Part shown: positions 34,161 through 36,007 of the stretch, piece after piece
Numbering within the stretch: the stretch's first letter is position 1
How the letters are laid out: the number at the start of each line of letters is the position of its first letter
Assembly (NCBI RefSeq): GCF_021991635.1
Contig: NZ_JAFFJA010000005.1
Coordinates: 1-36,007, forward strand
DNA from: Tepidanaerobacter sp. GT38
GTDB taxonomy: Bacteria > Bacillota > Thermosediminibacteria > Thermosediminibacterales > Tepidanaerobacteraceae
DNA length: 36,007 nt
Direction of reading: 5' to 3'
Translations under genes and position numbers: made by a program
The notes under the pieces: model-generated
Database searches by the model: none
Seen by the model: the letters and a program-made list of their open reading frames with translations, nothing else
Told to the model about the DNA's origin: nothing

Positions 34161-35336
34161 TTAATTGAAATAAGTTTTATAAATGGCTTTTACACATTTT
34201 CCCACACAATCATTTTTAACAATATAAGCGCAGTGGTCGGCTAGCACCTTTTTGGCAATTACCTGAATATCTTCTTTTAAAAGTGTTGCCATGATTTTCT
34301 CATCTACAGCCCTTGAATCAATAGTAGCCTTATAAACAGCAGACACTTTTGACATGTTTTCAAAAAAGTTCACTTGAGCATTTAGCTCTTCAGCCAGGCT
34401 TTTAGCAGTATCCTTATCCTCTTCGCTAATTAAAATAACTCTTTCCTCAGAATTGCTATCATAAAGGGTTTTATCTGCACTTAAAGTTTGAAGTTTCGCT
34501 ACCTCATCATCTGTAAAAGCTCTTTCCCTTTCGTATTTAGCTACAGCGAGGTCCTTTGCAGCTGAAATTCCCGAGACTATAAGGTCACTTGCTTCTGGGC
34601 CTACGAGAGTGCCTTCAGAATCATCAAAAGTAGATTTAACTCTAACCTTTAGATTGAATTGCTTGGCGGCCTTAACAGCTCTTGGATGAATTACCTTGGC
34701 ACCGTTTTCTGCCATTGTTATGGCTTCTTCATAGGAGACTTTTGGAATAAATGGTGCTTCTGGAACCAACCTGGGATCAGTAACTGCAATTCCGGGCACA
34801 TCAGTATAAATATCTACAAAACCAGCTTTTAAGTATCCACCTAATACTACTGCGGTCGTATCGCTGCCTCCACGGCCCAATGTAGTAATGTCATTTTTTT
34901 TAGTTTTCCCCTGGAAACCCGCAACCACTACTACTTTGCCTTCTTTTAGTTTTTCTAAAATCGGCGTAGGATCCACATTAATGATGTCAGCATTGCCAAA
35001 AGCTTCTGTAGTCAATATGCCTGCCTGAAAGCCCGTCATTGCCTCAGCTTTGATGCCTTGCGCCTCTATATATGTAGCCATTACACAAGCAGAAATAATT
35101 TCACCGCAGGACATGATTAAGTCCTGAGTTTTGGGATTGATTTTGCTTCCATGGGCTCTCAAGAGCTCAATTAAGGTATCAGTAGCATACGGATCACCCA
35201 TCCTACCCATGGCTGATACTACCACTACCACATCGTGACCTTCCTCTTTTGCCCTTAGAATGTGACCTAGTACTGCTTTTCTGCTTTCAGCAGATTTTAC
35301 TGAGGTTCCTCCAAATTTTTGTACAATTATTCCCAT
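34161..35336 (-). CDS. dapG: Aspartokinase with divergent C-terminal regulatory region
   Basis: A 391-residue aspartate kinase, a little short. The N-terminal kinase half is strong: KFGGTS at 7-12, VVSAMGRMGDPYATDTL, DLIMSCGEIIS, TTLGRGGSDTTAV and FTDV-type VDIYTDVPGI. The likeness is closest to the DapG type. The C-terminal third, where two ACT domains should follow, is divergent: it begins ISAAKDLAVAKYERE, lacks a clear ACT consensus such as a G-I-N-I-D-M strand, and ends CAYIVKNDCVGKCVKAIYK. Feedback control may therefore be changed or lost. ATG at 35336 has AGGAGG upstream; the gene follows the gamma-carbonic-anhydrase-like gene by 29 bases and ends in its own terminator. DapG and LysC cannot be told apart with certainty. 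Confidence 0.9.
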   Translation of the reverse strand: MGIIVQKFGGTSVKSAESRKAVLGHILRAKEEGHDVVVVVSAMGRMGDPYATDTLIELLRAHGSKINPKTQDLIMSCGEIISACVMATYIEAQGIKAEAMTGFQAGILTTEAFGNADIINVDPTPILEKLKEGKVVVVAGFQGKTKKNDITTLGRGGSDTTAVVLGGYLKAGFVDIYTDVPGIAVTDPRLVPEAPFIPKVSYEEAITMAENGAKVIHPRAVKAAKQFNLKVRVKSTFDDSEGTLVGPEASDLIVSGISAAKDLAVAKYERERAFTDDEVAKLQTLSADKTLYDSNSEERVILISEEDKDTAKSLAEELNAQVNFFENMSKVSAVYKATIDSRAVDEKIMATLLKEDIQVIAKKVLADHCAYIVKNDCVGKCVKAIYKTYFN

Positions 35337-35365
35337 AAGTCGCCTCCTAATTTTTATTTATTACA

Positions 35366-35869
35366 TTACTTTTTATAAGCTTTTGCCAGATTGGCATACT
35401 CAACAGCCCTGTCTTTTGCCATATCTATGTGCTCCTGAGACAGCTTTTTGATAACTTTGGCAGGCACGCCTACAGCTAAAGAATAGGGCGGGATTTCTTT
35501 GCCCTCTGCGACAAGAGCACCTGCACCGATCAATGCCCCTTCACCTATAATGGCGCCATCTAGTATAATGGCACCCATACCGATAAAAGCACCGTCTTTG
35601 ATGGTGCAGCCGTGGACAATAGCTCCATGACCAATAGTCACATTATTTCCTATGATAGTTGGATACTCATCTGCCACATGGACAATGCAGCCGTCTTGTA
35701 TATTTGTATTTGAACCAACAACAATTTTGTTCACATCACCTCTGAGCACCGTCTTGTACCATATACTTGAATTTTCGCCAATCGTAACATCACCGATTAT
35801 GTCAGCAGTAGGTGCAATAAAGCAACTATCATGAATCTTAGGCTTTTGATTTTTAAAATTTTCAATCAT
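35366..35869 (-). CDS. Gamma-carbonic-anhydrase-like hexapeptide-repeat protein
   Basis: A 167-residue left-handed beta-helix protein made of hexapeptide repeats (IGDVTIGENSSIWYK, IIGNNVTIGHGAIV, AFIGMGAIILDGAIIGEGALIGAGAL), ending in an amphipathic helix. The zinc ligands of gamma-carbonic anhydrase are visible as H64, H81 and H86, with the partner residues R43, D45 and Q58. Many relatives (PaaY, YrdA, CaiE types) lack proven activity, so true carbonic anhydrase action is not certain. ATG at 35869 has AGGTGG upstream. It is the first gene of a two-gene transcript with the aspartokinase. The 138 bases upstream of it show only a possible promoter, TTGACT near 35905. Confidence 0.9.
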   Translation of the reverse strand: MIENFKNQKPKIHDSCFIAPTADIIGDVTIGENSSIWYKTVLRGDVNKIVVGSNTNIQDGCIVHVADEYPTIIGNNVTIGHGAIVHGCTIKDGAFIGMGAIILDGAIIGEGALIGAGALVAEGKEIPPYSLAVGVPAKVIKKLSQEHIDMAKDRAVEYANLAKAYKK

Positions 35870-36007
35870 AATATTACCACCTTTTTATAATAATTTCGGT
35901 CTAAAGTCAACTAAATTGGTAATGTATGCGGAATGTAACAGAGATGGCATAAACATGTCCTATTTCAAATATTACTATATTTTTACTCGGTTAATTGTAA
36001 AATTAAA

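Overview
The window comes from a low-GC, Gram-positive, probably anaerobic spore former of the Clostridia, with a Thermoanaerobacterales/Thermosediminibacterales flavour. A Tepidanaerobacter-like genome is my guess from gene content, not something proved here. The signs are AT-rich DNA with strong AGGAGG-type ribosome sites, an L-box lysine riboswitch, CggR control of a glycolytic operon with rpoN in front of it, a K+-dependent membrane pyrophosphatase, a SPOCS (DUF3794) sporulation-type domain, and many TRAP transporters. All genes but one are on the minus strand, so transcription runs from right to left.

Layout. (1) Positions 1-9100 are a catabolic island with two complete or nearly complete TRAP carboxylate transporters. 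One is dctP2-dctQ2-dctM2 followed by a YcxB-like membrane gene; the other is dctQ1-dctM1 with a dctP1 cut by the window edge. With them are a long-chain mannonate/fructuronate-type oxidoreductase and a zinc dehydrogenase of the RspB/L-gulonate 5-dehydrogenase type. Two promoters in this island carry the same near-identical palindromic operator, so they are probably one regulon for a hexuronate or hexonate. (2) Positions 9480-12350 hold an amino-acid ABC transporter (binding protein, permease, ATPase). A lysine riboswitch with an intrinsic terminator precedes it and an intrinsic terminator follows it, so it is most likely a lysine importer. (3) Positions 12415-14729 hold the membrane pyrophosphatase hppA and secG with a good promoter. 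(4) Positions 14890-20258 hold an AddA/AddB-like recombination helicase-nuclease pair, both with C-terminal iron-sulfur-type nuclease domains. (5) Positions 20409-29701 hold the lower glycolysis block rpoN, gap, cggR, pgk, tpiA, gpmI, eno. CggR-type operator DNA lies in front of gap, and gap comes before cggR, the reverse of the usual order. Two different palindromic elements flank eno. (6) Positions 29874-32705 hold a 17M-type stress protein, a divergent Gln-rich orphan protein (the only plus-strand gene) and a seven-repeat FG-GAP/VCBS protein with a SPOCS domain and a histidine tail. The last two converge on a perfect 19-bp bidirectional terminator. (7) Positions 32790-35869 hold aspartate-semialdehyde dehydrogenase with its own promoter, an aspartokinase with a divergent regulatory half, and a gamma-carbonic-anhydrase-like protein.

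How it fits together. The aspartokinase and asd genes start lysine/diaminopimelate synthesis, and the riboswitch controls lysine uptake. Lower glycolysis is sensed through CggR, and the pyrophosphatase recovers energy from PPi. The TRAP island feeds sugar acids toward the same central pathway. Most of the window is ordinary core genome. The less ordinary parts are the SPOCS/beta-propeller/His-tail protein, the doubly iron-sulfur AddAB-like pair, the shared TRAP operator, the gap-cggR swap and the palindromic elements around eno. No mobile-element gene, CRISPR array, tRNA or rRNA was seen.
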